64,000 nt of DNA from Candidatus Anammoxibacter sp. GTDB lineage: Bacteria; Planctomycetota; Brocadiia; Brocadiales; Anammoxibacteraceae. The notes below the pieces were generated by a model. That model was not told the origin of the DNA, made no database searches, and saw only the letters and a list, made by a program, of their open reading frames with translations. Positions 8,300 through 16,917 of the stretch are shown here, in pieces (position 1 is the first letter of the stretch; every line of letters begins with the position of its first letter). The stretch lies in contig JAIQZQ010000054.1 in NCBI GenBank assembly GCA_021777105.1, forward strand, positions 1-64,000. The letters run 5' to 3'. The position numbers and the translations under genes are program-made.

Positions 8300-9373
8300 T
8301 TATAAAAGCGCTTTTTTCTTAAAAGTTGATTCGTACTGTTTTTTGCGGGAAGAACTTGTTTTTATCTCAAAAAATTTCCAGGTGAATTGGATGTGGGCAA
8401 TTAAGCTTAGACCGCGTGTGCTTTTCAGGGTCTCCAAAACTAATGGGAGCAACCGGAAAAAATAGTATAAGGGTGATATGGACAGAAAATGTTTATATTG
8501 GAAATAGAATTCATTATCATATTTCGTTAAAACAGAGTTGTATGAAGTTGACACATTATTGCAGCCGCCTAATTGTCTTTTGTGATAAACAAACGCGTCG
8601 CTAAGGAATTTGATTTTATATCCCTGTTTTTTTACACGAAGGCATAAATCTGTCTCATCTCTTAATGCCCCCTGGAAATTTTCATCAAATCCGCCCGCCT
8701 CATTAAAAACATCCCTTTTTATAGACCAGTAACAACCTCGAACCGTGTCTACTTCAACCGCGCCCTCCCCGCTTGACTCATACCGGCAAAAGATTAATGA
8801 ATTTGGTTTTACCCTGCCCACATATTTGCCGTTAAGTTTATAACGGTTTTCGCTTTCAGGGGCCGGCAAGAACTTTTCGATTAACGACACTACTGTTTCG
8901 CGAAATCCGCTTCGTTGGAATTGTTGAGGTTCAACTATTTCACGTCCGGCAATAGCGCCCAGATTTTTATCGCTCTCTAAAGCTTCAATATGCGACTTTA
9001 AACAACCGGGATTAACCACAACATCATCATCAAAAATAAACAGGAACTCCTGATCGCTCATAGCAGCGGCATAGTTCTTTGCAATAGGAAGGGAAGGCGT
9101 TAACCCTTTAATGTGTATAATCCGCGCCTTATCGGATTTATATATTTTGCTGTTTGGCTCAACTTCGGCGTCATAAACAATATATTCGATTTCATGTTCC
9201 TTAACGCTATCCAGCCACGAGTCAAACACAAGAGCCGGCGAGTTTTGATCAACAATGAAGATGTTGGCGCAAAGATTGAAAAACTCATCATTAAGATTCA
9301 GAAGCGATTCCAGCGTGCGCGTTACAACCGAAACGTCCCGCCCGTATGTTGGTATAATGCAACTTGCTTTCAT
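8300..9373 (-). CDS. Family-2 glycosyltransferase
   Basis: The 357-residue protein has a GT-A fold. It opens with ASCIIPTYGRD, the metal-binding aspartates are FDDDV at 114-118, and the catalytic-base region is RDETDLCLR near 238-246, preceded by VRGCYWSIKRDVF and GGFDENF. The C-terminal third carries a hydrophobic or amphipathic segment (LYYFFRLLPLVLETL). It presumably transfers a nucleotide-activated sugar to a lipid-linked glycan. Its ATG overlaps the stop of the upstream glycosyltransferase gene (bases 9370-9373, ATGA), so the pair is translationally coupled. Confidence 0.85.
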   Translation of the reverse strand: MKASCIIPTYGRDVSVVTRTLESLLNLNDEFFNLCANIFIVDQNSPALVFDSWLDSVKEHEIEYIVYDAEVEPNSKIYKSDKARIIHIKGLTPSLPIAKNYAAAMSDQEFLFIFDDDVVVNPGCLKSHIEALESDKNLGAIAGREIVEPQQFQRSGFRETVVSLIEKFLPAPESENRYKLNGKYVGRVKPNSLIFCRYESSGEGAVEVDTVRGCYWSIKRDVFNEAGGFDENFQGALRDETDLCLRVKKQGYKIKFLSDAFVYHKRQLGGCNNVSTSYNSVLTKYDNEFYFQYKHFLSISPLYYFFRLLPLVLETLKSTRGLSLIAHIQFTWKFFEIKTSSSRKKQYESTFKKKALL

Positions 9374-10149
9374 TTAAGAGCCCGTTTACTATGTTTTAAA
9401 ATCTTTAACTTTGCCAAAATATCGGTCAACCCCACTTTTATCATTAACTCTCTGCCAAGATAAAAACCGTATCTGACAAATAATCCAAGATAATTTTCAG
9501 CGTTTAAAAGGTTGTTCTCCTTCAACCCACGAGAGCTTTCCCTAATGCCGGTAAATTCCTGAGTCTTTGAAATCCCATTGCCGTCCATTAACACAATAGG
9601 GGCTTTGTTCCAATAGTAGCCCTTAAGCCCGGCTTTTTCCATCCTGCATACAAATTCAAAATCCATACAATATTTATAGTCCAGTTTAAAAGCCCCTGTT
9701 ATATCAAAGACTGATCTGCGCACCACCATTGACTGGTGAAAATACGGCATCCCCCGCCCTAAACAGCATAGGGCCGGCCGCAATATGGTGGCGCCGCTTA
9801 TTGGGTCTGTAAAAATTATTGCCCCATGCACAAAACTGATGCCCGGATCATTATTAAGCAAATCGTCCGCTATATTAAAATACTCCTTCTCAAGAAGCAC
9901 GTCGCCGCTGTTAAGAAAAACAACAGAATCCCCGGTTGCCATGTTCAAACCTTTATTAAAAGCGTCGGAAATGCCTTTGTCGGGCTCAGAGACTGATTGT
10001 GCGTCTATCTGCGAAAGGTATGACCTTGTCTTTTCACAATCGCCGCCGTTAACAACAATAGATTCAATATTAGACAAGCCTTTAATTGAATCCATCGTCT
10101 CTATTAACTGTTCATAATTGTTGTATGTGATAGTAACAACTGAAATCAT
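9370..10149 (-). CDS. WcaA/WcaE-like family-2 glycosyltransferase
   Basis: The 259-residue protein begins MISVVTITYNN and has EPDKGISDAFNKGL at 55-68 and VVFLNSGDVL at 76-85. The GT2 metal-binding DxD is represented by the N-x-G-D form common to colanic-acid-type transferases. Conserved YFHQSMVVRRSVF and DYKYCMDFEF follow. It is upstream of and overlaps the next glycosyltransferase by four bases. The substrate is unknown; the context is O-antigen or capsule assembly. Confidence 0.83.
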   Translation of the reverse strand: MISVVTITYNNYEQLIETMDSIKGLSNIESIVVNGGDCEKTRSYLSQIDAQSVSEPDKGISDAFNKGLNMATGDSVVFLNSGDVLLEKEYFNIADDLLNNDPGISFVHGAIIFTDPISGATILRPALCCLGRGMPYFHQSMVVRRSVFDITGAFKLDYKYCMDFEFVCRMEKAGLKGYYWNKAPIVLMDGNGISKTQEFTGIRESSRGLKENNLLNAENYLGLFVRYGFYLGRELMIKVGLTDILAKLKILKHSKRALK

Positions 10150-10221
10150 AATGTTATTCCATGTTAAACGTTCGCGTTTGTTTTTGCTTTTGCTTTTGCT
10201 CTTAGCTCTTTGCGCTCTGCG

Positions 10222-10866
10222 CTATTTTTGCGCCTCAACATAAAAGCTCTCATCGTTTCTTTCAGATAAGTCTTTTATGATTTCAGGATTGGCGCCTTCT
10301 CCAAAAGCGACCTCCCTGACATTTTTAAAACCCAGATGTTTAAGCAGATCAATCATTAATGCCGCGTCCCAGATTGAAGAGTGCCCATGCGTTAATGACA
10401 ACGCCGCAATCGCTTCAGCTTTGTATTTGTATCTTTCATGATTAATATACAGCTCAACACCGGGCAGAACGACACGAATCCATGCCTCATCTTTTAGCGT
10501 CCTGTAACACTCGCTTAACACAACAATCGCGCTCGCATAATCCACATGCTCAAGCATATGCTCAGTGTGTATACCGTCCCAATAGTTTGCCCTGCATCGC
10601 CACTCTTTTGTGGCGTCCAGCATCCAGTCAGGCAACTGTTTATCCTTGCGTAAGATATTGCTAAACCGGTAATAATCAGTGTTTACCCAACCGTCAAAAA
10701 AGCAATTACCGCAACCAAGATTAAGGAGGTTCTTTGCGCCCTTAACAGGCGGAAACTTCCTGTATAAACGATGTCCGACCGCTCCCTCTATTTTAGAAAA
10801 AAGAAGTTTATAAAATGGTCTGTAAGCGTCCTTTAACGAATTAAGGCGATTTGGCAACGTATTCAT
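10222..10866 (-). CDS. SAM-dependent methyltransferase-like protein (COG4627 type)
   Basis: The core has NLLNLGCGNCFFDGWVNTDY, a glycine-rich SAM motif I followed by the G-W-V-N-x-D signature of predicted methyltransferases often found in glycan clusters. Next comes WDGIHTEHMLEHV and a C-terminal LLKHLGFKNVREV. I prefer the ATG at 10866 (214 residues). The frame is open to a TTG at 10944 (240 residues), but the extra residues do not look like family sequence. It lies 72 bases upstream of the coupled glycosyltransferase pair on the same strand, so one operon is plausible. Confidence 0.7.
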   Translation of the reverse strand: MNTLPNRLNSLKDAYRPFYKLLFSKIEGAVGHRLYRKFPPVKGAKNLLNLGCGNCFFDGWVNTDYYRFSNILRKDKQLPDWMLDATKEWRCRANYWDGIHTEHMLEHVDYASAIVVLSECYRTLKDEAWIRVVLPGVELYINHERYKYKAEAIAALSLTHGHSSIWDAALMIDLLKHLGFKNVREVAFGEGANPEIIKDLSERNDESFYVEAQK

Positions 10867-11327
10867 GTAAATTGGTCTTCCTGTTGTTGTTTTTGGATTA
10901 ATAATCATTCCAAAACCTATATCAGCCGTGGAATGGAGGCGCAATGTTTTTCATGGCAATTATCGTCTTCACGCTTAAACCCTTTTATTGCGCGGGACGT
11001 ATTATATCACATTGAAAATCAATTCTAAGACTTTTTTGCTTCACCAGGAAATCTTTTGCATAAAACAATAATAGAGTAAGCAATTAAAGCCCGGACATCT
11101 TACCAATTACTAAAAGTGACATTTATAAACAAAACTCTTGAATTTGCGGGATTTATTCAGTATTGTTTCTAATCTAAGTTTATGAGCGGTTCTTATCACC
11201 CTACCCCCTGCCATCAAAGGAAGGGGGAGAATTAAGGACTCTATTTACATTATTCAGCCCTGAATTGACAAATTATTTACAGCCCGGACTTGCAAGGCTT
11301 GGGTTAGTTTGAAAGGCGCTAATTTTA
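10867..11327. other. Intergenic region between divergent genes
   Basis: Two divergently transcribed genes flank this gap, so it should hold two promoters; none is convincing enough to mark. Bases 11173-11240 hold a half copy of the CCCTCCCC element described elsewhere. No gene is seen. Confidence 0.5.
11173..11240. repeat. Remnant (left half) of the CCCTCCCC MITE-like element
   Basis: The sequence TTCTTATCACCCTACCCCCT followed by GCCATCAAAGGAAGGGGGAG matches the left terminus of the full elements at 22684 and 30499, with several mismatches. No right terminus follows. Confidence 0.6.
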
Positions 11328-12371
11328 ATGGAATCCAAATATCAAAAATATTTAAAAAAGTATAACACTTTTCTTGTTTATATATTTTGTTGTTTTTTAT
11401 TTCTACTACTGGCTTTTGAGGGTATATATCATCGGCAAATTATTGACACATACGCGCCGGAACTGGCTGCTTTTAATCCAGTTGAAGACGTAAGTGATGA
11501 TAAGGATAAAAAAACTATTCTTGTGCTTGGGGATTCTTTTACCGCGGCCCCAAATAGTTACTCTCATTTTTTACAAAACAGACTAACAGATTATAAAATT
11601 ATTAACTCTGGTGTCTCCGGGACGGGTGTAATTCAAGCTTCAATCATAGCGCCGGGACGATTTAAAAAATTTAATCCTGATATTTTTATTTACCAGATAT
11701 ACGTAGGAAACGACCTTTTCGACATTACATATCCTGTTAATTGGAAAACATTGTCGATTTTTCGCAATACATTCTGGACTGCATCAAATTATTTCAGATC
11801 AATCTCGTTCTTAAACTACAGGTTGGGCCAGATAAAAGCAAGTAAAAGGTATAAGAATGAAAAAGGCAAAAGAGAAATGCTCAGTATTGATACAACGGAG
11901 AATTTCGCTGTTGAGAAGTATAACAATAGAGAAAAGCTTTATATAAAAGCGGAACCTGCTATTTTGGAAAACCAAATAATGGTTAAGGGAAGCCGTAAGA
12001 AAGATTTTGAAAAATTTCTTACTGAATTAGAAAAGCTCGTTTCCCATTGTGAAAAAGGAAAATGCGAAGCTTATCTTCTGGTGATTCCACACGCTTGTCA
12101 GGTTGATAAACATTACCTGAAAAATATGGAACAGATTGGCTCTGAATTTGACGAACCGGATCTAATACTTAGAGATGAATACCCTTTCATAACAAAAATT
12201 GCGCATAATTTCAAAAAGGATATTAACGTTCACGTTTTAAACCCGATTCAGTTCTTGAGAGATATGGAAGATGACAACAAATTAATGTATTACCAGAACG
12301 ATGGGCATCTCAACACACAAGGCCAGGAAGCATTAGCCGAATTTATAATTGATCAGATTAATTTAAATTGA
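11328..12371 (+). CDS. Membrane-anchored SGNH/GDSL-type hydrolase
   Basis: The 347-residue protein has one N-terminal membrane segment (residues 13-32) and an exported SGNH domain. The block I motif is VLGDSF with Ser70, a GND motif places Asn128, and the C-terminal NDGHLNTQG supplies Asp325 and His327. These are the four residues expected of SGNH esterases and O-acetyltransferases. In glycan clusters such proteins add or remove acetyl groups on exported polysaccharide, as with AlgX/AlgJ-like enzymes. It precedes an acyltransferase-3 gene, a likely functional partner supplying acetyl groups across the membrane. The specific reaction is inferred. Confidence 0.75.
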   Translation: MESKYQKYLKKYNTFLVYIFCCFLFLLLAFEGIYHRQIIDTYAPELAAFNPVEDVSDDKDKKTILVLGDSFTAAPNSYSHFLQNRLTDYKIINSGVSGTGVIQASIIAPGRFKKFNPDIFIYQIYVGNDLFDITYPVNWKTLSIFRNTFWTASNYFRSISFLNYRLGQIKASKRYKNEKGKREMLSIDTTENFAVEKYNNREKLYIKAEPAILENQIMVKGSRKKDFEKFLTELEKLVSHCEKGKCEAYLLVIPHACQVDKHYLKNMEQIGSEFDEPDLILRDEYPFITKIAHNFKKDINVHVLNPIQFLRDMEDDNKLMYYQNDGHLNTQGQEALAEFIIDQINLN

Positions 12372-12626
12372 AATTGAGGTATTTTATCACCCTCCCCTAA
12401 CCCCTCCCATCAAGGGAGGGGGGAATTAAAGGTATATATTTAATTTCAATATTTCATCAATTTGGTGAAATATTTTAAATGTTATTTCGCACCCGGGCAT
12501 AACTCTCACTAGAGCAGACAAGCGGCTCCGTGCTCATTTAGCCCAAAACGAATTGAAAAAGACAAATTCCCCTCCCCTTTGTGGGAGGGGTTAGGGGAGG
12601 GGGTATTTAAGATCTCTCACTTTTTC
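12370..12626 (+). mobile_element. CCCTCCCC MITE-like element, copy 1
   Basis: The left terminus TATCACCCTCCCCTAACCCC with its CTCCCATCAAGGGAG hairpin lies at 12385-12422. The right terminus, with GGGAGGGGTTAGGGGAGGGG and TATTTAA, ends near 12610-12626. The two ends are inverted repeats and the 130-base interior has no coding capacity. The interior is longer than in the other two copies and includes CACCCGGGCATAACTCTCAC. The left edge overlaps the stop of the SGNH gene and the right edge lies just before the acyltransferase start. Confidence 0.65.
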
Positions 12627-12636
12627 CGAATACAAC

Positions 12637-13710
12637 ATGCAAAAAAAGATTGAAAATATTCAGGCTCTGAGAGGGGTTGCGGCGCTCCTTGTAGTCTTCT
12701 TCCATATAATGGCGACAGAGCGCAAGTTTGGCAACGGCGGCGCCATCCTACCGTCATTTCTTGAAATCGGCAATACCGGCGTTGACCTCTTTTTTGTTAT
12801 AAGCGGTTTTATAATGGTTACCGTCACCAGGGGGAAATTTCAGAATTTCCGTTACACGCTGGGGTTTTCATATAAACGCGCAACCAGAATATACCCTTTA
12901 TATTGGTTTTACACCGCTTTGATGTTGGTTTATTTTCTTCTGCCTCAGGAGATGTTTGCGCGTTCCCGTGAGGATGTAGACCTTTTCAGATCGTTTTTGC
13001 TATTACCCCAAATAAATATGCCGTTGCTGGTTATTGCCTGGTCGCTTACGCATGAGATGTATTTCTATGGCATCTTTGCGGTTTTGTTGTTGTTTTCTGA
13101 AAAGCGATTTACAAAACTGTTGGCCGGCTGGGCTTTTCTGGTCATTGTGGTCGGCGCCGTTTTCTGGAGCGCTCCTTCCTCAAACTTTGCAGCGGCCATG
13201 CAACTGATAACGCATCCTTTAACTATGGAATTTATAGCCGGTTGTATAATCGCTAAAATGGTCTTTTCAGGAATCAGGGCCCATGGCTTGACATTGCTTG
13301 GAGTGGGAATTTTTATATTGGTAATAAACCGTATTCTTTTTAACGATATTTCAATATACAATAGCGCGCTGGATGGATGGATACGTCTGTTTTTTAATGG
13401 AGTTCCTTGCGCGCTTATAGTTTACGGAGCCACAGCCGCGGAATTAGGCGCAGGGGTAAAGTTTCCTAAATTTCTTCAAATAGTCGGCGACTCGTCTTAC
13501 TCCATATACCTCTCTCACTATATGGTTCTATCGATGACGGGACGGCTTTGGCCCATTATTATGGGGCGTTTACATATTAACGGCGCCGGCTACATGGATA
13601 ACATGTTTGCCATTGCCGGGATGTTGTTTGTTGTGCTGGCGGTGGGAATTGGAAGTTATAATCTTATAGAAAAACCGCTGTTAAATCTTTCCAGAAAAGT
13701 CAAATTTTAG
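12637..13710 (+). CDS. Acyltransferase-3 (OafA-like) membrane protein
   Basis: The 357-residue protein opens with the acyltransferase-3 signature NIQALRGVAALLVVFFHI, which contains the conserved Arg and His, and continues GNTGVDLFFVISGFIM. About ten hydrophobic segments follow, ending EKPLLNL, which is typical of the family. These inner-membrane enzymes use cytoplasmic acyl-CoA to O-acylate exported glycans. The start is ATG, only about 10 bases past the right end of a MITE-like element and without a clear separate ribosome-binding site; the element's purine-rich end may serve. It follows the SGNH hydrolase, giving a plausible acyl-transfer pair. Confidence 0.85.
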   Translation: MQKKIENIQALRGVAALLVVFFHIMATERKFGNGGAILPSFLEIGNTGVDLFFVISGFIMVTVTRGKFQNFRYTLGFSYKRATRIYPLYWFYTALMLVYFLLPQEMFARSREDVDLFRSFLLLPQINMPLLVIAWSLTHEMYFYGIFAVLLLFSEKRFTKLLAGWAFLVIVVGAVFWSAPSSNFAAAMQLITHPLTMEFIAGCIIAKMVFSGIRAHGLTLLGVGIFILVINRILFNDISIYNSALDGWIRLFFNGVPCALIVYGATAAELGAGVKFPKFLQIVGDSSYSIYLSHYMVLSMTGRLWPIIMGRLHINGAGYMDNMFAIAGMLFVVLAVGIGSYNLIEKPLLNLSRKVKF

Positions 13711-13714
13711 GACT

Positions 13715-13950
13715 CTAAACTTTTAAATTATTGCGGCGAAAAGCTTCAAATTTTGCATTTGGTATGTATCCATTATATTCATATTCGCTTTTATGAAATA
13801 CACATTTCTCTTTTTCAATTTTCTTAATCAATTTAGCCGGGTTGCCGCCGATCACGCAATACCCTTCCGGAAATGATTTAGTGACAACCGCCCCGGCGCC
13901 GACAATGGTATAGTCCCTAAGTGTAACATTTGGAAGAGATGTGTATTTCC
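13715..13950 (-). pseudogene. Truncated hexapeptide-repeat sugar O-acetyltransferase
   Basis: On the minus strand an open frame ending at 13715 encodes LPNVTLRDYTIVGAGAVVTK followed by SFPEGYCVIGGNPAKLIKKI and a C-terminal tail. This is the unmistakable last third of a left-handed beta-helix (LbetaH) acetyltransferase of the maltose/NodL-like type. There is no start codon. Upstream of about 13950 the frame runs into repeat-like sequence and then the 3' end of the next gene, so the N-terminal two-thirds is missing. It is too short and lacks a start, so it is not among ordinary open reading frames. The gene probably once belonged to the glycan operon. Confidence 0.8.
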
Positions 13951-14010
13951 TTAATTCAAGGGCCTTTAACCTTGATGGGAAGGGTAAGGCAGGGCGAGAA
14001 GAATTTCCTA
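13950..14010. repeat. Degenerate end of the CCCTCCCC element at the truncation point
   Basis: The tract CCTTGATGGGAAGGGTAAGG followed by CAGGGCGAGAAGAATTTCCT lines up with the element end CCTTGATGGGAGGGGTTAGG GGAGGGTGATAAGAATCTTT seen at 30450-30490. It lies exactly where the acetyltransferase stump loses homology and next to the stop of the amidotransferase gene. Confidence 0.5.
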
Positions 14011-15141
14011 ATCATTATCATTGCCGCCTCTCCTTAACAACGACTTCCTGATTTTTCTAATAAAATCGAACAGTGGCTGGTCGCTGGGGTAATCGGAATG
14101 TTTTTTAGGGGGAGCGCCCAGATACTCCTCAAACTCTATACGGCTAAAGCCCAGTTTTTTTATAACATATTCCGTGTCCTGTTCTAACTCGTGGTCATCA
14201 TACAGGCTTTTTTCAAGCCCGGCCAGGGCCTCGTCTCTGGTTAACTCCCCGTTTCGTATAAGGCTTGAGAAATGAGCTTTCCTTTTATCAATTTTAAACT
14301 TTACCGGCAGAATATGCGCCTGGTAAAACTTTGTAAAGATTGATTCATAATGTTTCCCGCCAAGTTCCGTCCATCCATATTCATCCTCAAGCTCCTTAAT
14401 GGCATCCTTTTTCTTGTAATTGATATAGTGAAGAGGCTCAATATGGTTCATGCCCAAACCCAACCTTTGAATCAGCAACCATCTCCATGACCCTAAAACG
14501 GGAAAAGTCTTAAGTTTCTTCTCGCCAAACAGTTTATGGATGGACTTAATGTTCTTCCAATCCCTTTTGTTCCATATCCAGGATGATGGCATCCCGTATT
14601 CTGTTTGTAAATTGTTTCCGCTAAACACATTTTTCGTTTTAGCTGTCGAGGATAATTTGTAAAGAGACGCCATAATAGCATGGTCCGTCAACATTTCAAT
14701 ATCAACAACGGAAGCCTTAAAAAAAGATCTTTGAAGGTCTCTAAACTCCGGCCAATTAATTACATATGTGTTGAAGTCAAAACCGGTTTTATCGACTATC
14801 TTTTTAATGTTGGACACAGCCAGCTCTGAATCCCATCCATTGTCAAAATGTATCAATAACGCATTGATATTAAGCCTCTTTGCCATTAAACAGGTATACG
14901 AGCTGTCAACCCCGCCGCTAACTCCAATAATGCAATCATACTCCCCTTTTTTTTCCTTCGACATTTGCTTCTTTAACTGCTCAAAGTAATTGTCTGAATT
15001 CTGAATATTGGACTGTATCTGCGCCAGATATTTTTTATAACGACGGCAGTGACCGCATACTCCATTTTCATCAAAATCAATTAAAGGGTCTGTTGTGTCC
15101 ATCACACAACAACTACAAATCCGTCTAGCGTCGCCGCTCAT
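14008..15141 (-). CDS. N-acetyl sugar amidotransferase (WbpG/PseA-like)
   Basis: The 377-residue protein begins with a Cys-rich segment (CSCCVMDTTDP and CGHC, residues 9-32), then carries the PP-loop ATP pyrophosphatase motif SGGVDSS at 75-81. Downstream blocks FSGNNLQTEYGMP and NKRDWKNIKSIH are characteristic of N-acetyl sugar amidotransferases. These activate an acetamido group with ATP and accept ammonia to form an acetamidino group on sugars such as 2,3-diacetamido-uronic or pseudaminic acids. Its start overlaps the HisF-like stop (ATGA, 15138-15141). HisH supplies the ammonia and HisF channels it, so the three genes form a functional unit. Confidence 0.88.
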   Translation of the reverse strand: MSGDARRICSCCVMDTTDPLIDFDENGVCGHCRRYKKYLAQIQSNIQNSDNYFEQLKKQMSKEKKGEYDCIIGVSGGVDSSYTCLMAKRLNINALLIHFDNGWDSELAVSNIKKIVDKTGFDFNTYVINWPEFRDLQRSFFKASVVDIEMLTDHAIMASLYKLSSTAKTKNVFSGNNLQTEYGMPSSWIWNKRDWKNIKSIHKLFGEKKLKTFPVLGSWRWLLIQRLGLGMNHIEPLHYINYKKKDAIKELEDEYGWTELGGKHYESIFTKFYQAHILPVKFKIDKRKAHFSSLIRNGELTRDEALAGLEKSLYDDHELEQDTEYVIKKLGFSRIEFEEYLGAPPKKHSDYPSDQPLFDFIRKIRKSLLRRGGNDND

Positions 15142-15935
15142 GTATCCCTCCCTTTAGTTGATAAATTGTCTTTAAAAAACTCATCTTTTAATTCCTCTTG
15201 AGTGGGATAATTAATCAATACCCCTTTATGTTTGCTCTTATAAATAAAAAGACTGCCGGCCGCGGCCGCGTGCGCCCCATAGTCAATAGCCGACCGTAAA
15301 TCAGCTACGCTGCCGGCCCCGCCGCAAACAATTAAAGGCATGCTGATTTTTTTAGACAAATTCTCTACAAGCGCAAGATCATATCCGCCCATCTCCCCGT
15401 CTTTGTTCACCGCCTGGACCAAAACTTCACCCACGTCGATCTCCTGTATCTTGTCAAACCACTCATCCATTGACACATTAGCATTTCTGGAGTTTAAATA
15501 ATCAAATATTTTATATTGACCAAAAAGGGTTTTAGTAATATCAACCGCCGCAATTATGCTTTGCGAGCCAAATTTGTAAACAGCGTTTTTTACAAACTCT
15601 AAATCATTTAACGCCGCCTGGTTTAATGATATCTTTTCAACGCCAAGGTGGAATATCTTTTCCATCTGTTCCAGATTTCTTACACCCCCTCCATAGCATA
15701 AAGGCATAAAACATTCAGACGCAAACTCCTCTATAAGTTGATAATCCGGCTCCCGTTTCTCCTTACTGCAAAGGGTGTCTAAAAAGATAATTTCATCAAC
15801 TTCCAGATCATTAAATATTTTGATCGCATTAACAGGGTCGCCTATATATTTAGGTTTTTTAAAATTAACCGACTTTACAAGCCCGCCTTCACCCATTAAC
15901 AAAACCGGAATCGCTCTCGGCCTCATGGTTGCCAC
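15138..15935 (-). CDS. HisF-like subunit of acetamidino sugar synthesis (WbuZ type)
   Basis: The 265-residue TIM barrel resembles imidazole-glycerol-phosphate synthase HisF. It has CYGGGVRNLEQMEKIFHLGV, AAVDITK and NKDGEMGGYDLALV, with the phosphate-binding VCGGAGS near residue 208. The first strand reads PVLLMGEGGLVKSVNFKK, so the catalytic Asp of true HisF (the CLDVKDG element) is absent. That is the mark of the amidotransferase-linked paralogues rather than histidine biosynthesis. No other his genes are near. It overlaps the HisH gene by 13 bases and the amidotransferase by four. Its likely role is to bind HisH and pass ammonia to the amidotransferase. Confidence 0.85.
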   Translation of the reverse strand: MATMRPRAIPVLLMGEGGLVKSVNFKKPKYIGDPVNAIKIFNDLEVDEIIFLDTLCSKEKREPDYQLIEEFASECFMPLCYGGGVRNLEQMEKIFHLGVEKISLNQAALNDLEFVKNAVYKFGSQSIIAAVDITKTLFGQYKIFDYLNSRNANVSMDEWFDKIQEIDVGEVLVQAVNKDGEMGGYDLALVENLSKKISMPLIVCGGAGSVADLRSAIDYGAHAAAAGSLFIYKSKHKGVLINYPTQEELKDEFFKDNLSTKGRDT

Positions 15936-16525
15936 TCCATAAAATTTTTCAATAATGCCATACCGTATTTGTGGCTCTTTTCAGGATGAAATTGAACGCC
16001 CACAATGTTGCCGCAACCAACCGCCGACACAAAATCTTCGCCATAAGTTGTCATAGAAATTGCCGCGTCCGATCCTGTGGGAATGTAAAAGGAGTGGACA
16101 AAATAAAACCTTGATTCCTCATCCATATTTTTAAACAAGGGGTGGTCATTTGTGGGCGTTATATGGTTCCAACCCATGTGCGGAACTTTGAGCTGATTTG
16201 AGAAACGCTCACATCTCCCGGGAATCCAGCCCAACCCCTGGCCGTCGCCTTCCGCGCTGCTTTCAAAAAAAAGCTGCATCCCAAGGCAAATCCCGATAAT
16301 GGGTATCTTCTTCTCCAGAGCCGCGATATTTAATGTCTTATCAAAACCACTTTCGCGCAACCTGGCGCAGGCAGCCGGAAAAGACCCAACCCCAGGCAGG
16401 ACAATTTTATCCGCATTCAACACATCGTCAGGTTTGTCTATAATTTGCTGATCAGCCCGCAACCTTTTTAACATATTTGCGACCGACCCCACATTGCTTA
16501 AACCGAAATTCACAACAGCTATCAT
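15923..16525 (-). CDS. HisH-like glutamine amidotransferase
   Basis: The 200-residue protein is a complete class I glutamine amidotransferase. The nucleophile Cys80 lies in IIGICLGMQLFF, and the His180/Glu182 pair lies in VGVQFHPEKS. VLPGVGSFP and VPHMGWNHI are also conserved in HisH. It releases ammonia from glutamine for the HisF-like and PP-loop partners encoded downstream. It is the first gene of the three-gene minus-strand operon. The gap upstream contains an inverted-repeat element, so a promoter should lie between about 16530 and 16600. Confidence 0.87.
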   Translation of the reverse strand: MIAVVNFGLSNVGSVANMLKRLRADQQIIDKPDDVLNADKIVLPGVGSFPAACARLRESGFDKTLNIAALEKKIPIIGICLGMQLFFESSAEGDGQGLGWIPGRCERFSNQLKVPHMGWNHITPTNDHPLFKNMDEESRFYFVHSFYIPTGSDAAISMTTYGEDFVSAVGCGNIVGVQFHPEKSHKYGMALLKNFMEWQP

Positions 16526-16603
16526 TTTTTATAAACCTTTTTACCGCCTTAAAATAAAGCAAGTTCAAACTGTTTTCAGGATAAATCTACAAAAGAGCAA
16601 GCT

Positions 16604-16870
16604 TGTTACAAGGCTCCTGCCTTGTAACACACTGTTCCTGGAGGCACTGCCTCTTATCTCAGGCATTAAAGCCTGATGTATTATTTTCTTCAATTAAAAT
16701 GTTATGAGAATGAACACTGAGCTGCTTGGCTGCTCTAGTGATAAATGAACACTTGGCTGCTTGGCTGCCTTAGTGAGAATTATGCCCGTGGGGCTAACAT
16801 TATTGTCACGCTTTTAAACTAGAGGCAGTGCCTCTAAGGACACCGCGTTACAAGGCAGGAGCCTTGTAAC
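16604..16870. repeat. GTTACAAGGC inverted-repeat element, copy 1
   Basis: The left end is GTTACAAGGCTCCTGCCTTG followed by an AGGCACTGCCTCTT palindrome. The right end is the inverse, AGAGGCAGTGCCTCTAAGGA then GTTACAAGGCAGGAGCCTTG. The roughly 50-base ends are near-perfect inverted repeats around a noncoding interior, so the unit looks like a MITE. Another full copy is at 61216-61380 and a half copy at 24521-24571. Confidence 0.65.
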
Positions 16871-16917
16871 GAGTAGTTGTTTTCTCTAAAATTAGTTTTT
16901 TCGATTATTATCCTATC

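Noticed and set aside
8113..8322. 69-residue plus-strand open frame
   Set aside because: It lies within the repeat at 8159-8278 and has no family character.
15138..16525. Histidine biosynthesis genes hisF and hisH
   Set aside because: The HisF-like protein lacks the catalytic Asp, no other his genes are near, and the operon partner is a sugar amidotransferase.
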